Of a stretch of DNA of 56,064 nucleotides, positions 19,652-28,182 are shown one piece after another. The position numbers and the translations under genes were made by a program. Where the stretch lies: positions 1 to 56,064 of the forward strand of contig JASCIV010000062.1 in NCBI GenBank assembly GCA_030374735.1, read 5' to 3'. The DNA is from Gracilaria caudata. Taxonomy: Eukaryota > Rhodophyta > Florideophyceae > Gracilariales > Gracilariaceae. A model generated the notes under the pieces. The model was not told where the DNA came from. It saw nothing but the letters and a program-made list of their open reading frames with translations, and did no database searches. Positions within the stretch are counted from its first letter, which is position 1. Every line of letters starts with the position of its first letter.

Positions 19652-20317
19652 TCAGCTCCGTTCCGACTCAAGCACAGCCTCCTGGCTCTCACTAGCGCGC
19701 AGCAGAATATCCACAGCATCCGACATCTGACTCAACTGCAGCGGCGGAATGTGCTCCACGTCCACGTTCACGTCCATGTCCACGTGCACGTGCACGTCCC
19801 CCTCCCTCTTCCCGTCGCCCGTCCTCGTGCGCGAACGCGTGCGCATTCGCATGGCCGTCGTCGCATCATCGCTTGCTTGCGCAGCATCGTCACTCACGTC
19901 ATCACCCTCTGCGGCGGCGCGCGCAGTATCGCGCAAGATGCGATTGACGAGCGCGTCCACGCGCGGACGTAACAGCCGACGCAGACGACGTTCCAGCACG
20001 CTGCCCGGCGTGACGTGCGCCCAATGACGCGCGCGTCTGCGCGCCACGCGACGCACGCGCTTGCGCACCGACGGCGGCGGCGGCGGCGGCGGTGGCGGAG
20101 GCGAGCGTAGCATGAGCGCTAACTTCCTCTTTTTTTGTTTTTGGTGAGTGTGACGGCACCAAAAAGGGGTTGACGGTGTGGAACAACGCGCGCTCGGCGA
20201 GCTGACCGCGTGCGCGTTTGAGAGAGGCGTGTCGCGCGCGACGGTGCACGGCATCGGCCGTTTGGTACCGTCGTAGCGCGCCGTGCTGCGTCGCGATTTG
20301 GCGCCATTTTTTTCCAT
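19652..20317 (-). CDS. Hypothetical Arg/Asp-rich protein
   Basis: Up to 221 residues from the ATG at 20317 (GCGATGGAA), or 154 from an ATG at 20113. After a run of 10 prolines comes a very basic helical segment (VRKRVRRVARRRARHW), then a helical stretch, an acidic stretch and a stretch of alternating Val, His and Asp made by a hexamer repeat in the DNA (about 19755-19800). The last 30 residues look like an amphipathic helix. No family recognised. The GC-rich composition makes chance open frames more likely here, so confidence is moderate. Confidence 0.4.
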   Translation of the reverse strand: MEKNGAKSRRSTARYDGTKRPMPCTVARDTPLSNAHAVSSPSARCSTPSTPFWCRHTHQKQKKRKLALMLRSPPPPPPPPPPSVRKRVRRVARRRARHWAHVTPGSVLERRLRRLLRPRVDALVNRILRDTARAAAEGDDVSDDAAQASDDATTAMRMRTRSRTRTGDGKREGDVHVHVDMDVNVDVEHIPPLQLSQMSDAVDILLRASESQEAVLESERS

Positions 20318-20549
20318 CGCGCGTGCTGCACACGTGTCACACGTACACGTAAGTCTGCAAAGTTTTTGCGAGCTCTACGCGTATACGCTTGTACGTACGG
20401 AAGCTGCCGTGCTAGATACCGAAGGTATAGAAACGTGCTCAGCTCAAAAACACAAGCCAAACGCGCGCTAAAAGCGGCAGGCGGGGGTTCCGCGGCGGAG
20501 GGCAGTTGCGAGTGTTTTGCTCGCTGCAGGCGCGCAGCACGGCGTGGTG

Positions 20550-20774
20550 ATGTGGCTCGCGGTTGCGCGCGTGGGGCAGCCGTTTGTGACGCCGCCGCCG
20601 CCGCCGCCCGCGCACGAGGTGCAGCAATCGTCGGCGGCGTGGGTGCCGCGCGTGGTGGTGATCTCCGTGTTGGGCTTTACCGCCACACTCATCTCGCTCA
20701 GCGCCATTGGTTGCGTGCTTTCTCGACGTTTCAATTGGCGTTTACCGTGGCAACAACCGTCAAACCCCACGTGA
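20550..20774 (+). CDS. Small single-span membrane protein, 74 residues
   Basis: The ATG at 20550 leads to a Pro run (six Pro), then a membrane segment of about 22 residues (VVVISVLGFTATLISLSAIGCV) followed by a basic Arg/Trp tail. This layout resembles small organelle-membrane proteins. Only 232 bp separate it head-to-head from the preceding minus-strand gene. There is no homology I can name, and the open frame could be chance in GC-rich sequence. Confidence 0.35.
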   Translation: MWLAVARVGQPFVTPPPPPPAHEVQQSSAAWVPRVVVISVLGFTATLISLSAIGCVLSRRFNWRLPWQQPSNPT

Positions 20775-20865
20775 AATGCATATCTGTTGATGTTGATGGT
20801 CTTGTTGCTGTTTCTCTAACTGGCTTTGTAAACAAAGAAAAAAAAAACAAAAGGCACACCTGCGC

Positions 20866-21465
20866 TCATTTGCACGTCTTCTTCTCGCGCATGCGCACCA
20901 CCTCCGCCAGAGGCGGTCGTCCGGTGAGCGCCAGTCGCTTGCTCGCCCACAGCTCGTACGCGCGATCCACCAGCCATCCCACACCGGGCAACTGCGTCAC
21001 CGCGTACACCCAGCCAAGTCCCACCGCGTCGTATGCCAATCGGAACACCGGCACGCCACGGATCACCTGTCCGTCCGCGCGGATCGCGTGCATGCTGCCC
21101 ATCGCCGTCTCGTACGAGATGCCGCTGTGGCGCTCCGGTGCGTATTGCGCGTCCGAAATGTCCACAAACTCGATGGGGTTGCCGCGCGTCTCCGAGCGCG
21201 CGCGCAGGAATTTTATCTCCTTCATGCACAGCGCGCATTCTCCGTCGTATAATAGACGCAGCTGCGCGTTGGGTTGGTTGGTGCGTGTTTCGAGTGTGCG
21301 TTTTGGAGCGGATTGCGTGGATGTCATGCGGATTGTGCGGCGCAGACGAAGCGCAGTGTCGGTGCGCGAAGGGCGCAGCATGTCGGTGCTTGCGCGGAGC
21401 GAGTGCGCGACACCACGCGCCACGAAGGGCGACGACGCCGAGAACGCGGCTCGACACGCGTTCAT
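20866..21465 (-). CDS. DCC-family thiol-disulfide oxidoreductase (DUF393)
   Basis: 199 residues. The DCC family is named for its DGxCxxC motif, present here as YDGECALC (73-80) with Asp74, Cys77 and Cys80; members are predicted thioredoxin-fold redox proteins. Downstream, FVDIS, the Gly-Val-Pro-Val-Phe segment (GVPVFRLAYDAVGLGWVYAVTQLPG) and a C-terminal YELWASKRLALTGRPPL are typical of plant and algal members. The first 60 residues are rich in Arg, Ser and Ala and lack acidic residues at the very start, fitting a plastid or mitochondrial leader. The ATG at 21465 is used. It is followed 191 bp upstream by the hydrate dehydratase gene on the same strand. Confidence 0.85.
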   Translation of the reverse strand: MNACRAAFSASSPFVARGVAHSLRASTDMLRPSRTDTALRLRRTIRMTSTQSAPKRTLETRTNQPNAQLRLLYDGECALCMKEIKFLRARSETRGNPIEFVDISDAQYAPERHSGISYETAMGSMHAIRADGQVIRGVPVFRLAYDAVGLGWVYAVTQLPGVGWLVDRAYELWASKRLALTGRPPLAEVVRMREKKTCK

Positions 21466-21656
21466 TTTGCTTTGCTGCGGGACACTCGTTGCGCGTCGGC
21501 GCCTGCGGTGACGGAGACGTTTGCGAAAGTGGAACGAAACTTTCGCTTCGCTTTATGTTTTTAGTTTGTGGCCGCCTTCGCTGCGCTGCAGCGCACCGCT
21601 CGCGCCCCAGCGAAAGGCGCCGCGTGAGCCACTGTGCAGCCTGCGCAGCCACGCAT

Positions 21657-22739
21657 TCATTCCGCGCCCACATCGCCATCAAGCACCGCCTGCAACGCGT
21701 CGCCAATCTCCGCCAGCGCATCCGACGCCACAAACGCATGTCCGCGTCGCGCAAACGCCGCACAAGTGGCGCGTCTTGTCACCGTACACGCCGCCACCGC
21801 CGCCGCCACGCCGCGTCGCTCCCGCTCCCGCCTGTCCATCGCGCGCGCGCCGTCGCCGTCGCCGTCGCCCACACGCAGCGTCCAGAACGCGTACAGCGCG
21901 AGCAGCCCGCACAGAATGTCGCCCTGTCCGCCCGCGCGTTTGCGCGACGACGGCGTGCTCACCTGCGCGCTGTGCGCGCCGCACGCGATCACGTCGCGCG
22001 CGCCCTTTGCCACCACGATGGCGTTGCCGTTCAGCCGTCGCACCAGCTGCTGCGCCGCGTCCGCGTCCGCGTGCGCGTGCTGCGCGGGCGCGGTGCTGCT
22101 TTGTAGCAGACGTTGCAGCTCCACCTTGTTGGGCGTCAGAAACACGCTACAGCGCGCCTGCTCGTCCGCGTCCGCAATCACGCTGAGCAGATCGGCGCGT
22201 TGACACAGCATCCACAACGCATCCGCGTCAATAACCAGAACTCCGTCGGTGGCCACAACATGGCGCAGCACCTTTTCAAACACCGCAAACGCCTCCTCGC
22301 CGCGTCCCAGTCCCGGCCCCACCACCACCGCGTGCATGCGCTGCAGCATTTCGCAGCGCTCGCGCAGCCATTCAAAGCCCGGGTACACAATCAGGTCCGG
22401 CGAGTACGTCTTGATCGCGCTCGCCGCCTCCGTCGCGCAGAACACGCTGGCCAGATGCGCGCCGCCGCGCATCGCGGACATGGCCGCAAAGTACGGCGCG
22501 CCTGTGTACGCGCTGCTACCACCCACCACGGCCACGCGCCCCGCGCTTCCCTTGTACGACGGCGCGTCCCATGACGGCACGCAGCGTCGAAACAGCTGCA
22601 GGTACGGCGCGACGTCTGCTGCGGGGCGCGCGCTGTGCGGCGTGCGGTGCTCGTCGCCCATGTTGGCGCGCGCGCGCGACGCGCGGCGGTGCTTTGCGCC
22701 CGCGCGCAGCGCGCACGGCGACGAGAGCAACACGCGCAT
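21657..22739 (-). CDS. NAXD: ATP-dependent (S)-NAD(P)H-hydrate dehydratase
   Basis: 360 residues. Repairs damaged NADHX and NADPHX back to NADH and NADPH using ATP. It has the ribokinase-like fold of the YjeF-C/CARKD family. GRVAVVGGSSAYTGAPYFAAMSA (68-90) is the conserved N-terminal block; GPGLGR (141-146), DADAL (171-175), LTPN (201-204), KG (245-246) and AGGQGDILCG (269-278) follow in the right order. The GGQGD form is the usual eukaryotic one. The first 26 residues are basic and Ser-rich, consistent with organelle targeting; a second Met at 27 could give a cytosolic form. The frame is open upstream of the ATG at 22739 only to a GTG. It is head-to-head with the SRRM2-like gene. Confidence 0.93.
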   Translation of the reverse strand: MRVLLSSPCALRAGAKHRRASRARANMGDEHRTPHSARPAADVAPYLQLFRRCVPSWDAPSYKGSAGRVAVVGGSSAYTGAPYFAAMSAMRGGAHLASVFCATEAASAIKTYSPDLIVYPGFEWLRERCEMLQRMHAVVVGPGLGRGEEAFAVFEKVLRHVVATDGVLVIDADALWMLCQRADLLSVIADADEQARCSVFLTPNKVELQRLLQSSTAPAQHAHADADAAQQLVRRLNGNAIVVAKGARDVIACGAHSAQVSTPSSRKRAGGQGDILCGLLALYAFWTLRVGDGDGDGARAMDRRERERRGVAAAVAACTVTRRATCAAFARRGHAFVASDALAEIGDALQAVLDGDVGAE

Positions 22740-23129
22740 CGCGCACGCGTGCACTGAGACTGCGCCACGCAAGCGAGCGCTGCCGCCGCGCGCGCTCGCG
22801 CTCGCACTCAAATTATTTGCTGCAGCAGCAGCGCAGTTGCGCGCGCCGTTCACGTGTGCCGCGTGGCGCGCTCAAACGCATCATTCATTGCAGACGCGCC
22901 GTCGAGCGGAAATGCAAAAACCGCCACAGCGCTCCCCCATCGCCACGCACACGTTCACCGTCGCCAACTCTCCCGTTGCACGTCATTATCAGTGCCCGTC
23001 CGTTTCACCAACCGCGCCGCGTCGCGTCCCGCATATAAAACGCCGCGTCGCGCGTCCCCGCTACCCCATCCATCGTTCCTCATCCGTCGTTCCTCCGTCG
23101 CGCTTGTCCGCGCCCCAATTCACGCAGCC
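22740..23129. promoter_or_regulatory. Bidirectional promoter with TATA box for the SRRM2-like gene
   Basis: The 390 bp between two divergent start codons. TATAAAA lies at 23034-23040, 90 bp before the plus-strand ATG, in otherwise very GC-rich DNA. No TATA is seen for the minus-strand gene. Confidence 0.7.
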
Positions 23130-24926
23130 ATGTACAACGGCATCGGTCTCACATCCACGCGCGGCACCGGCACCAGCGGTCACATCCAACGCAACGTCGC
23201 CGCGCTGCGTCCGCAACGCTCGCGTCTCCCGCGCGTCTCCAAACCGCGTGGACTCTCATCGTCGCGCGCGCCCTCCGCCGCGCTCGTGGAGCACGAGCGG
23301 CTGCGCGCCGTCGAGGTGGCCGTGGCAGAGCTGCACGACGAGCTGGTGGCGCGTCGTTACGATGTGTCCACCATTGAGTTCATGAAGCAGCGCTTACGCT
23401 CCGACCTGTTGTCCAGACACCAGCACGAGAGTGTTGCACAGCCGTCGTCGTCGCCGCCGTCGCGCTCCGCCGCCGCCGTTGCGCGCTGCACGCCGGCGCG
23501 CGAGCAGCGTCTGCGCGCTGCGTTCAATGTGTGCAGCCAGTATGTGCCAGGCGATGCGTTCCGTCGCAAGCCGTCGTCGCCACCAAACCAGTCGCCACCA
23601 AAGCCGTCGCCCGCGCAACCGCCGCCCGCCCCGCCGCCGTCAGCGCCCGCACCAGCGCCCTCGCCCGCCAAAGCGCCCGCCAAAGCGCCGCCCTCCGTCA
23701 CCTCGCGCCCATCCACGCCGCCACCCGCCGCACACACGCCCTCCCCGCCGCCCAACCCGCCGCAACAACCCTCCCCCTCGCAGCCCACCGCCGCCGCCGC
23801 CGCCGCCGCCGCTCCGCCCTCTGCCGCGCCGGCGCCAGCGCCGGTGTCGCACACTCCGCCGCGCGCCGCGTCGCCCACTGCTTCGTCGCGCGCCCCCTCG
23901 CGCTCCTCCTCCCACTCGCCGCCGCGCGCCGCGCCGCGCCGCGTGCCATCGCGCTCGCGCTCGCCGCCCCTCTCGCGCTCGCGCTCGCGCTCCTCCTCAC
24001 GCTCGCCGCGTCGCGCGCGCTCCCCCTGGCCTCTCACCTCACCCTCGCCCTCACGCTCACGCTCACCGCCGCCACCCGCACATCCCCGTCGCCCCGCGCA
24101 CCCGCGCTCGCCGTCGCCATCGCCCTCGCCCCGCGCGTCGTCGCGTCGTCGCGCGTCGCGCAGAAGCAACGCTTCACGCAGTCGGTCTGGCCACTCTTTA
24201 CGCTCTCGTTCGCCGTCTGTACGGCGCTACCGCTCCGCAGCTCGGCGCTACAGTCTTGTTCGTCGCCCACTGCGCTCCGCCTCGCCGTCGCCGTTGCCGC
24301 GTTACCAACGCGCACGCTCACCCAATAGCCGACGGTCACGTCCACGACGCTCGTACCATTCGTCGCCGAGCCCACAGCCGTCGCCACCCGCCCGTTACCT
24401 TCGTGCCAGTCGCCGTTATTCACCGTCATCCTCCTCCTCCTCCTCCTCTAGTGTGTCGGCTGCCCGAAACGCGTATCGCGCCCGCGCGCGTGATCGACCT
24501 CGTTCCCGTTCTCGTTCGCGCTCGCGTTCGCGGTCGAGGTCGCGGTCGAGGTCGCGCTCGCGGTCGGTATCATACTCGCCGCGCCGTCTCCGTTCACGCT
24601 CGCCGGCTCCCATGCGCTCGCGCGCCAGTCGCTTTTCGCGCTCACCGTCCCCCCCTTACGCACACTACCGTCGCTACGAAAAACAGCGTCGTCACGTCGT
24701 ACCCGCCGGTCGCGAACGTAGCCCGCCGCCGCGTTCGACGTATGCAACAAACGGTCGTCACACTTACCGTGAGCCACCGCCGCATCAGTACGCACGCCAC
24801 AATGAACGCGACGAGTACCACCTCGAGCGTGAGCGCGTGGCGCGCAACAAGAGAGCGACGTATGATGCGTCGCCAGAGGAGCGATTGCCCAAGCGTCGTC
24901 GCGAAGAGTACTGGTATGCACGTTGA
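23130..24926 (+). CDS. SRRM2: Spliceosomal SRRM2/Cwc21-like protein with long RS domain
   Basis: 598 residues. Cwc21/SRm300 sits in the catalytic spliceosome next to Prp8 and Snu114. The start MYNGIGLTSTRGTGTSGHIQ is the near-invariant family N-terminus, and the cwf21 helix domain lies at about 51-97 (EHERLRAVEVAVAELHDELVARRYD...). Then comes a Pro/Ala-rich stretch (about 140-260) and a long Ser-Arg domain (about 260-530) with many RS/SR dipeptides, the usual phosphorylated splicing-factor tail. The C-terminus is basic with KRR. The start is fixed by homology at ATG 23130; the open frame extends 92 codons upstream without support. The gene ends 6 bp from the convergent sulfotransferase stop, so their 3' UTRs must overlap. 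Confidence 0.92.
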   Translation: MYNGIGLTSTRGTGTSGHIQRNVAALRPQRSRLPRVSKPRGLSSSRAPSAALVEHERLRAVEVAVAELHDELVARRYDVSTIEFMKQRLRSDLLSRHQHESVAQPSSSPPSRSAAAVARCTPAREQRLRAAFNVCSQYVPGDAFRRKPSSPPNQSPPKPSPAQPPPAPPPSAPAPAPSPAKAPAKAPPSVTSRPSTPPPAAHTPSPPPNPPQQPSPSQPTAAAAAAAAPPSAAPAPAPVSHTPPRAASPTASSRAPSRSSSHSPPRAAPRRVPSRSRSPPLSRSRSRSSSRSPRRARSPWPLTSPSPSRSRSPPPPAHPRRPAHPRSPSPSPSPRASSRRRASRRSNASRSRSGHSLRSRSPSVRRYRSAARRYSLVRRPLRSASPSPLPRYQRARSPNSRRSRPRRSYHSSPSPQPSPPARYLRASRRYSPSSSSSSSSSVSAARNAYRARARDRPRSRSRSRSRSRSRSRSRSRSRSVSYSPRRLRSRSPAPMRSRASRFSRSPSPPYAHYRRYEKQRRHVVPAGRERSPPPRSTYATNGRHTYREPPPHQYARHNERDEYHLERERVARNKRATYDASPEERLPKRRREEYWYAR

Positions 24927-24932
24927 AGTGCA

Positions 24933-26114
24933 CTAAGTGTCGGTGCGAAGTGCAAAGTGTTGCCAGTCGTACGAAAGCGAGGGCGTTATGGAACAGTGAC
25001 CCACGAGCTTGCGGTACTGCACATCCCACTCGCGCAGCTGCGTCTCGGACGCATCGGTTTTGAGCCGCTGCTTGTGTTGAATGCTGTTGTCTCTTGTGGC
25101 CACTTGATTCCAGTCAATGTCCACACCAATAAACTCGGCCAGACGTGTCCATGCGCGTCCACCATCCATCACACTAAGGTTCTCTAGACTTTCCTCCATC
25201 CACGAGAAACGGTGGCCCAGCGTGTGCAACAGCGCTTGCCAGCGACATTCGATGTCGTCCACGTACCACAGCCAACGCTGGAAGCGATTGAGCGAGTTCC
25301 ATGCGACGGGCGACACGCGCAGACGCACGAACGCGTCGGTGGGACGAGGGAACCAGCGCGAATTGGCCGTGGGCGGCGGTAGTGAGAAGGAGGTGATATT
25401 GGCGCTGGCGTCGAGGCTGGGCGCGGAGGGCGGCGTGTCACCCCACGGATCCTGGTGCGACGGGCCGAGCGCCATGAGCGAGGCGGCAGTGGCGATTCGA
25501 TCGCGACGCAGACGCACGATGCGCAGCGAGCCGGGCGGAAGCGCGGCCACGAGCGACGGACCCAGTCCGAAGGCGAGCGGCACGTGACCGGTGTATACCA
25601 GGCGTTGTGCGGCGTGTGTGTGCAGTAGCTGACGGTAGAACGGTAGTTTGGTGTTGATGATGTATTGCAGCGCGGAGCGGTTGAAGTCGGTGAGGTCGGT
25701 GGAGGCGGCTAGTGGGCGATAGTCGACGAATACGACGTGCTTGGTGCGCTGCGTGGGATGCTCCTCTTCGTGCGTGACGTACGACGCGGTTCGCGGCGAT
25801 GACACGAGCACGCGCGAGAGGTGCTGCGTGCCGCAGCGACCGGTGGCGAAGAAGAAGGCGAAAGATTGGGCGTTGGGGTGGTGGTAGTGGTCGTGTTGCA
25901 CGATGCGGAGCGTTTGTATGGAGGGCGGTTGGGGGACACGCGCCCGAAATAGAGGGCTGAGATAGGTTTGTAGCGCGTGTTGCACGAGGAGACCGAGAAG
26001 AAAGCCTAGCAAGACGAGCAGAAGGACGCGCGTGCGCGCGCTGAGACGACGGAGAGCGCGACGCAGTAGACGGCGCGTGAGCGTTCTGGCGCGCTTCTTC
26101 GGCAGCGACGACAT
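24933..26114 (-). CDS. Type II membrane sulfotransferase-like protein (Golgi type)
   Basis: 393 residues. Residues 1-28 are a basic cytoplasmic tail, about 29-47 a membrane anchor (LLLVLLGFLLGLLVQ), and the rest is lumenal. FFATGRCGTQHLSRVL (88-103) has the form of the 5'-phosphosulfate-binding loop, and LRIVRLRRDRIATAASL (197-213) that of the 3'-phosphate-binding region of PAPS-dependent sulfotransferases. The topology is that of Golgi carbohydrate sulfotransferases, which fits an alga with sulfated cell-surface polysaccharide. The acceptor cannot be told. The ATG at 26114 precedes the basic tail; the open frame upstream is a short repeat of CGCGGCTCG units. It is convergent with the SRRM2-like gene. 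Confidence 0.75.
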   Translation of the reverse strand: MSSLPKKRARTLTRRLLRRALRRLSARTRVLLLVLLGFLLGLLVQHALQTYLSPLFRARVPQPPSIQTLRIVQHDHYHHPNAQSFAFFFATGRCGTQHLSRVLVSSPRTASYVTHEEEHPTQRTKHVVFVDYRPLAASTDLTDFNRSALQYIINTKLPFYRQLLHTHAAQRLVYTGHVPLAFGLGPSLVAALPPGSLRIVRLRRDRIATAASLMALGPSHQDPWGDTPPSAPSLDASANITSFSLPPPTANSRWFPRPTDAFVRLRVSPVAWNSLNRFQRWLWYVDDIECRWQALLHTLGHRFSWMEESLENLSVMDGGRAWTRLAEFIGVDIDWNQVATRDNSIQHKQRLKTDASETQLREWDVQYRKLVGHCSITPSLSYDWQHFALRTDT

Positions 26115-26299
26115 GGCGCGCGGCGGCGGAAGATGACGGCGCGAAGCGCAAGGCGTGGGACGCGGCTCGCGGCTCGCAGCTCGCGGCTCGCGGCACGCTA
26201 CGGCGGCAGCGAAAGGACGCGCGCGCAAGAAAGTTGAGCAGTAATAACTTATTACTAATAAGCTTTACACGTTTGTATATAATACAGTTAGAATAACTA
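26115..26299 (-). promoter_or_regulatory. Promoter of the sulfotransferase gene and 3' end of the transporter gene
   Basis: On the minus strand, TATATAC near 26272-26281 lies about 160 bp before the sulfotransferase ATG. Next to it is an AT-rich perfect inverted repeat, CTTATTA-C-TAATAAG (26248-26262). CGCGGCTCG/CAGCTCG short repeats follow at 26160-26190. The same 185 bp must end the upstream transporter transcript. Confidence 0.6.
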
Positions 26300-27928
26300 C
26301 TACCACACGCGCGTGGACGACAGCGCCGCATCGCCCGCGCGCGCGTCCACGCGCACCTTCTTGGTCGCCGGCCGCAGCGGCGAGTCGATGCGCAGACGCA
26401 GCACAAGCGCCGCACCCAGCAGCGCCACCACGCCGCCCACCAGCATCACGTCCGCCGCGTCATCCCTCGCCGCCAGAATCAGCGGCGCCACCACCGCCAC
26501 CACCAGCTGCGGCAGGCTCTGACTCGCGTTGAACACCGTGGTGAACAGCCCCTTCTTCGCCGCGTAGTACGCGTCCGACTCCAACGCGTGCACAATCAGC
26601 GTCCATGGCACGCTCATCGTCGTCGCCCACACCACCCCGAACAACGCCACGTCCAACACCGCCGCCGCCCGCAGCAGGAGCGACGGCGGCGACGATTGCG
26701 CGCGGATCAGCGTGGCGCTCATCAACGTGAGCGCTTCCACGCTCTGCGAGAACAGATACACGTTGGTCACGCCCTGCGCACGGATCACTCGCGGTAGAAG
26801 CCACGAGTAGCCGATTGTGACCGCCGCCGCCATCGCATTGGCCGTGCCGCCCAGTCGCACGCCCGCATCGAACAGTCGTCGCCGCGCGTGTGTCGGTGCT
26901 TTGGTGCCATCGCCCAGGAACACGTTGTGTCCTACCCAGCTGTTCACGTACACAAACAGCGCGAAAAAGCCGCACCACGTGCACAGTTGCACACAAAACA
27001 CGCTCCAGAACGGGCTGGGAATTGCGCGCAGCGTCTTGTACACGCGCCACCCCACGCTTGATGAGCGCGCCGAAAGCGGCGGCGACGAGGAGACGCGTGA
27101 AGTGGACGATGATCTGCTCAGCTTTCCGCCCCTGATGAGCGCTTGCTCGGGCGTGCATACCACCGTGCATGCGGTGGTGATCACTAGAAACACCGCGCTG
27201 ATGCCAAACACCATCTGCACGTTGGACACAGACGTAAACCACCTGGACCACGGCACCGCGGACACACAGCCACCAACAAGATTGCCAATGCCGCAATACA
27301 ACGCAATGCAGGAATTGGCCGCCGAAAGCTTCGCGGCCGGCATCACGTCGATCACCAACGCGCGTAAAGGCGCCTGGATGGCCTGTATCGAAAAGTCGAG
27401 CGCAAAGAACGCCGCAATGGCCATTGCCAACGGCGCATTGCTGCAATGAGCGTTGGCGAACGCCAGTAACGATATGCACGTGCACACGCAGCCGCCGATG
27501 AGAAATGGGCGCCGTCGACCCAGCGGATGCGCGCATTCGTCTGAGAGCGCGCCGATGAGCGGCTGGAACAGCAGTCCGGACAGCGGGCCGGCCAGCCACG
27601 CGAGCGAGGCGTACGAGTGACGCAGACCGAGATGCACGAGGTGCGCGGTGCCGAGGTTGATCTGCGCGGCGTAGCACAGCTGGATGCCGGCCATGGCCAG
27701 CGTGCATAGCAGCGGCGGCGGCGGCGGCGGAAGCGACGGCGACGACGGTGAGAGCGGCGAGAGTTGGCCGGGCTGCGAGGGGAGCGGCGGTGGCGGCGGT
27801 GTGGACGGTGGCGGCGGCGACGGCGCCAATTGCGCGGCGGTGGGGGCCGGACGCGACTTGCTGACGGTGTGCACCAACGAGATGAGCTGCCGGTGCTGGT
27901 GCTGGTGCGAGCCGACGGCGGGCGACAT
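26300..27928 (-). CDS. Sucrose/H+ symporter-like transporter (SUT/SLC45, GPH family), copy 1
   Basis: 542 residues with 12 predicted membrane segments. After a Pro-rich cytoplasmic N-terminus (about 30-72), the first segment AMAGIQLCYAAQINLGTAHL is typical of SUT/SLC45 carriers. HPLGRRRPFLIGG is the conserved loop motif after segment 3 (RxGRR type), and AFFALDFSIQAIQAPLRALVID follows in the fifth region. LCTWCGFFALFVYVNSWVG and ATTMSVPWTLI mark the second half. Such carriers co-transport sucrose or related glycosides with protons. The ATG at 27928 follows a GGC-repeat. It is adjacent to a paralogue on the same strand (254 bp apart), evidently a tandem duplication. Confidence 0.9.
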   Translation of the reverse strand: MSPAVGSHQHQHRQLISLVHTVSKSRPAPTAAQLAPSPPPPSTPPPPPLPSQPGQLSPLSPSSPSLPPPPPPLLCTLAMAGIQLCYAAQINLGTAHLVHLGLRHSYASLAWLAGPLSGLLFQPLIGALSDECAHPLGRRRPFLIGGCVCTCISLLAFANAHCSNAPLAMAIAAFFALDFSIQAIQAPLRALVIDVMPAAKLSAANSCIALYCGIGNLVGGCVSAVPWSRWFTSVSNVQMVFGISAVFLVITTACTVVCTPEQALIRGGKLSRSSSTSRVSSSPPLSARSSSVGWRVYKTLRAIPSPFWSVFCVQLCTWCGFFALFVYVNSWVGHNVFLGDGTKAPTHARRRLFDAGVRLGGTANAMAAAVTIGYSWLLPRVIRAQGVTNVYLFSQSVEALTLMSATLIRAQSSPPSLLLRAAAVLDVALFGVVWATTMSVPWTLIVHALESDAYYAAKKGLFTTVFNASQSLPQLVVAVVAPLILAARDDAADVMLVGGVVALLGAALVLRLRIDSPLRPATKKVRVDARAGDAALSSTRVW

Positions 27929-27934
27929 GTTGCT

Positions 27935-27965
<31 letters not shown>

Positions 27966-28182
27966 TGGACCGGCGGAGTTTGAGCTAAGGCGCGCTACTA
28001 AGTGGAGTTTTATTGACTGTTAATGGTATATCCGCACGCGGCGACGTGCGCGTAGCTAACTTTACTTTACACGCGGTCACGCGGAGGCCCGCTTAAAAGG
28101 GAGAACCTATCACTACGCCCCCATCCCCCACCACACCCCCCAAAACGCACTCACACACACCCCTCAATTCAAAAAGGACGCG

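Noticed and set aside
20366..22186. Long plus-strand ORFs of 220-380 codons in the GC-rich block
   Set aside because: They are antisense shadows of the DCC and hydrate dehydratase genes; stop codons are rare in such GC-rich sequence.
23357..24169. 270-codon minus-strand Gly/Glu/Arg ORF
   Set aside because: Antisense of the SRRM2-like RS/Pro-rich coding region.
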